From: Lentisphaerota bacterium
GTDB lineage: Bacteria; Verrucomicrobiota; Lentisphaeria; Oligosphaerales; PUNB01
Reading direction: 5' to 3'
Length of the DNA stretch: 5,447 nt
Assembly: GCA_003552565.1 (NCBI GenBank)
Contig: PUNB01000125.1
Span: forward strand, 1 to 5,447
Shown: piece by piece, positions 5,171 to 5,447 of the stretch
How the letters are laid out: the number at the start of each line of letters is the position of its first letter
Position numbering within the stretch: position 1 is the stretch's first letter
The notes under the pieces: generated by a model
What the model was told of the DNA's origin: nothing
The model's input: only the letters and a program-made list of their open reading frames with translations
Databases searched by the model: none
Program-made: the position numbers and the translations under genes

Positions 5171-5348
5171 TTTAGATTATAAAAGCGTCCCATAGGATGC
5201 GTTACTACACTTTGTCTCGCACTTAAACCAAAAAAGAGAAAACGAAAGAAAATCAGACAAGGTGCGAGATCCGCCTGAGTCGGACAAGACTAGGTTTTAT
5301 TATTCGTGCGTGTAGAGACCGTAAGCACCTTTTCGCATAACCTCAAGC
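5171..5348. mobile_element. Foldback repeat element, copy 2 (diverged left end)
   Basis: The right terminus 5328-5348 matches the inverse of the family terminus at 19 of 21 positions. The left terminus is degenerate (TTAGATTATAAAAG from about 5172). Core stems equivalent to copy 1 are ACTTTGTC/GACTAGGT (5209-5216 with 5288-5295, one mismatch), TCTCGCAC/GTGCGAGA (5215-5222 with 5262-5269), and a TGA-loop hairpin at 5270-5284 with one mismatch. Outer stems exist too but with other sequences: CTACAC/GTGTAG (5205-5210 with 5310-5315), TTAC/GTAA (5202-5205 with 5321-5324) and TGC/GCA (5198-5200 with 5325-5327). It occupies the space upstream of the radical SAM gene. Confidence 0.5.
5176..5181 (-). 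promoter_or_regulatory. -10 element for the leftward radical SAM operon
   Basis: A perfect TATAAT on the minus strand (5181-5176) lies 24 nt before ATG 5151. It would give a transcription start near 5169 and a leader of about 18 nt. No good -35 box is found at 16-18 nt spacing (GTAACG at 18 nt is the best). The element falls in the degenerate outer end of foldback repeat copy 2, so the repeat may contribute the promoter (inference). Confidence 0.4.
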
Positions 5349-5368
5349 TAGAGGGTATGCGAAAAGGT
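5327..5368. repeat. 18-bp inverted repeat formed at the junction of two foldback elements
   Basis: Arms 5327-5344 and 5351-5368 are complementary at 17 of 18 positions (A5340 opposite G5355), around the 6-nt loop AAGCTA. The arms are the right end of copy 2 and the left end of copy 3. The hairpin is not followed by a T-run on either strand, so it is not an obvious intrinsic terminator, although it could stall transcription or extrude as a cruciform. Confidence 0.6.
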
Positions 5369-5447
5369 ATATTGCGCATTCCTGGGTTCAACTTTGTCCC
5401 GAACTTTGTCCCGAACCTTATTCCTTTTCGGATGAAACATTAACAAC
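5347..5447. mobile_element. Foldback repeat element, copy 3 (left part, cut by window edge)
   Basis: It begins GCTAGAGGGTATGCGAAAAG, identical to the first 20 bases of copy 1. It then follows copy 1 through the GTTCAACTTTGTCCCGAAC segment and the ATTCC segment, with scattered substitutions. It carries a 12-bp tandem duplication, ACTTTGTCCCGA, at 5391-5402 and 5403-5414. Its right half lies beyond the window. It is in the same orientation as copy 1 and directly abuts copy 2, sharing the GC at 5347-5348. Confidence 0.6.

Overview
The window looks like accessory DNA from a Gram-negative bacterium with a moderate-GC genome. It encodes a periplasmic ExbD/TolR-like protein, a GT9 glycosyltransferase of the type used for surface glycans, and a cobalamin-domain radical SAM enzyme. 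A host in the Planctomycetes-Verrucomicrobia-Lentisphaerae-Kiritimatiellota area or a similar lineage is only a guess. There is no rRNA, tRNA or CRISPR array.

Left part (1 to about 1265): the start of a chromosomal-type integron. The N-terminal end of an integron integrase-like tyrosine recombinase reads leftward off the window. A divergent promoter zone and putative attI region follow, with a strong rightward Pc-like promoter at 313-342 and a recombination point at the GTTCTGC of 427-433. Then comes a complete gene cassette (428-880) encoding a secreted ExbD/TolR-like protein. It ends in a 61-bp attC site (826-886) that folds as expected, with extrahelical bases, an unpaired central spacer and the gene's stop codon in the apical loop. 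The R'' box of this attC (GCAGAAC) is the exact reverse complement of the GTTCTGC at the cassette's left junction, as cassette biology predicts. A second cassette starts at 881 and carries a NucS/DUF91-like PD-(D/E)XK nuclease gene that loses homology after about residue 97. No complete attC is visible behind it.

Middle and right part (1321 to 5447): a leftward gene block consisting of a B12-binding-domain radical SAM protein (3646-5151), a GT9 glycosyltransferase (2379-3653, start overlapping the upstream stop by 8 nt) and an MTA phosphorylase, mtnP (1549-2310). The first two are translationally coupled and probably modify a cell-surface or secondary metabolite. mtnP is 68 bp downstream and could clear 5'-deoxyadenosine or methylthioadenosine made by SAM-dependent enzymes.

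This block is bracketed by copies of an apparently uncatalogued foldback repeat of about 180-190 bp: one at 1321-1508, one at about 5171-5348, and a third abutting copy at 5347 that runs off the right edge. The copies have imperfect terminal inverted repeats and nested internal stems. One 8-bp stem differs between two copies by two compensatory base-pair changes, which suggests the structure itself is maintained. With the integron, this repeat family is the most unusual content of the window.
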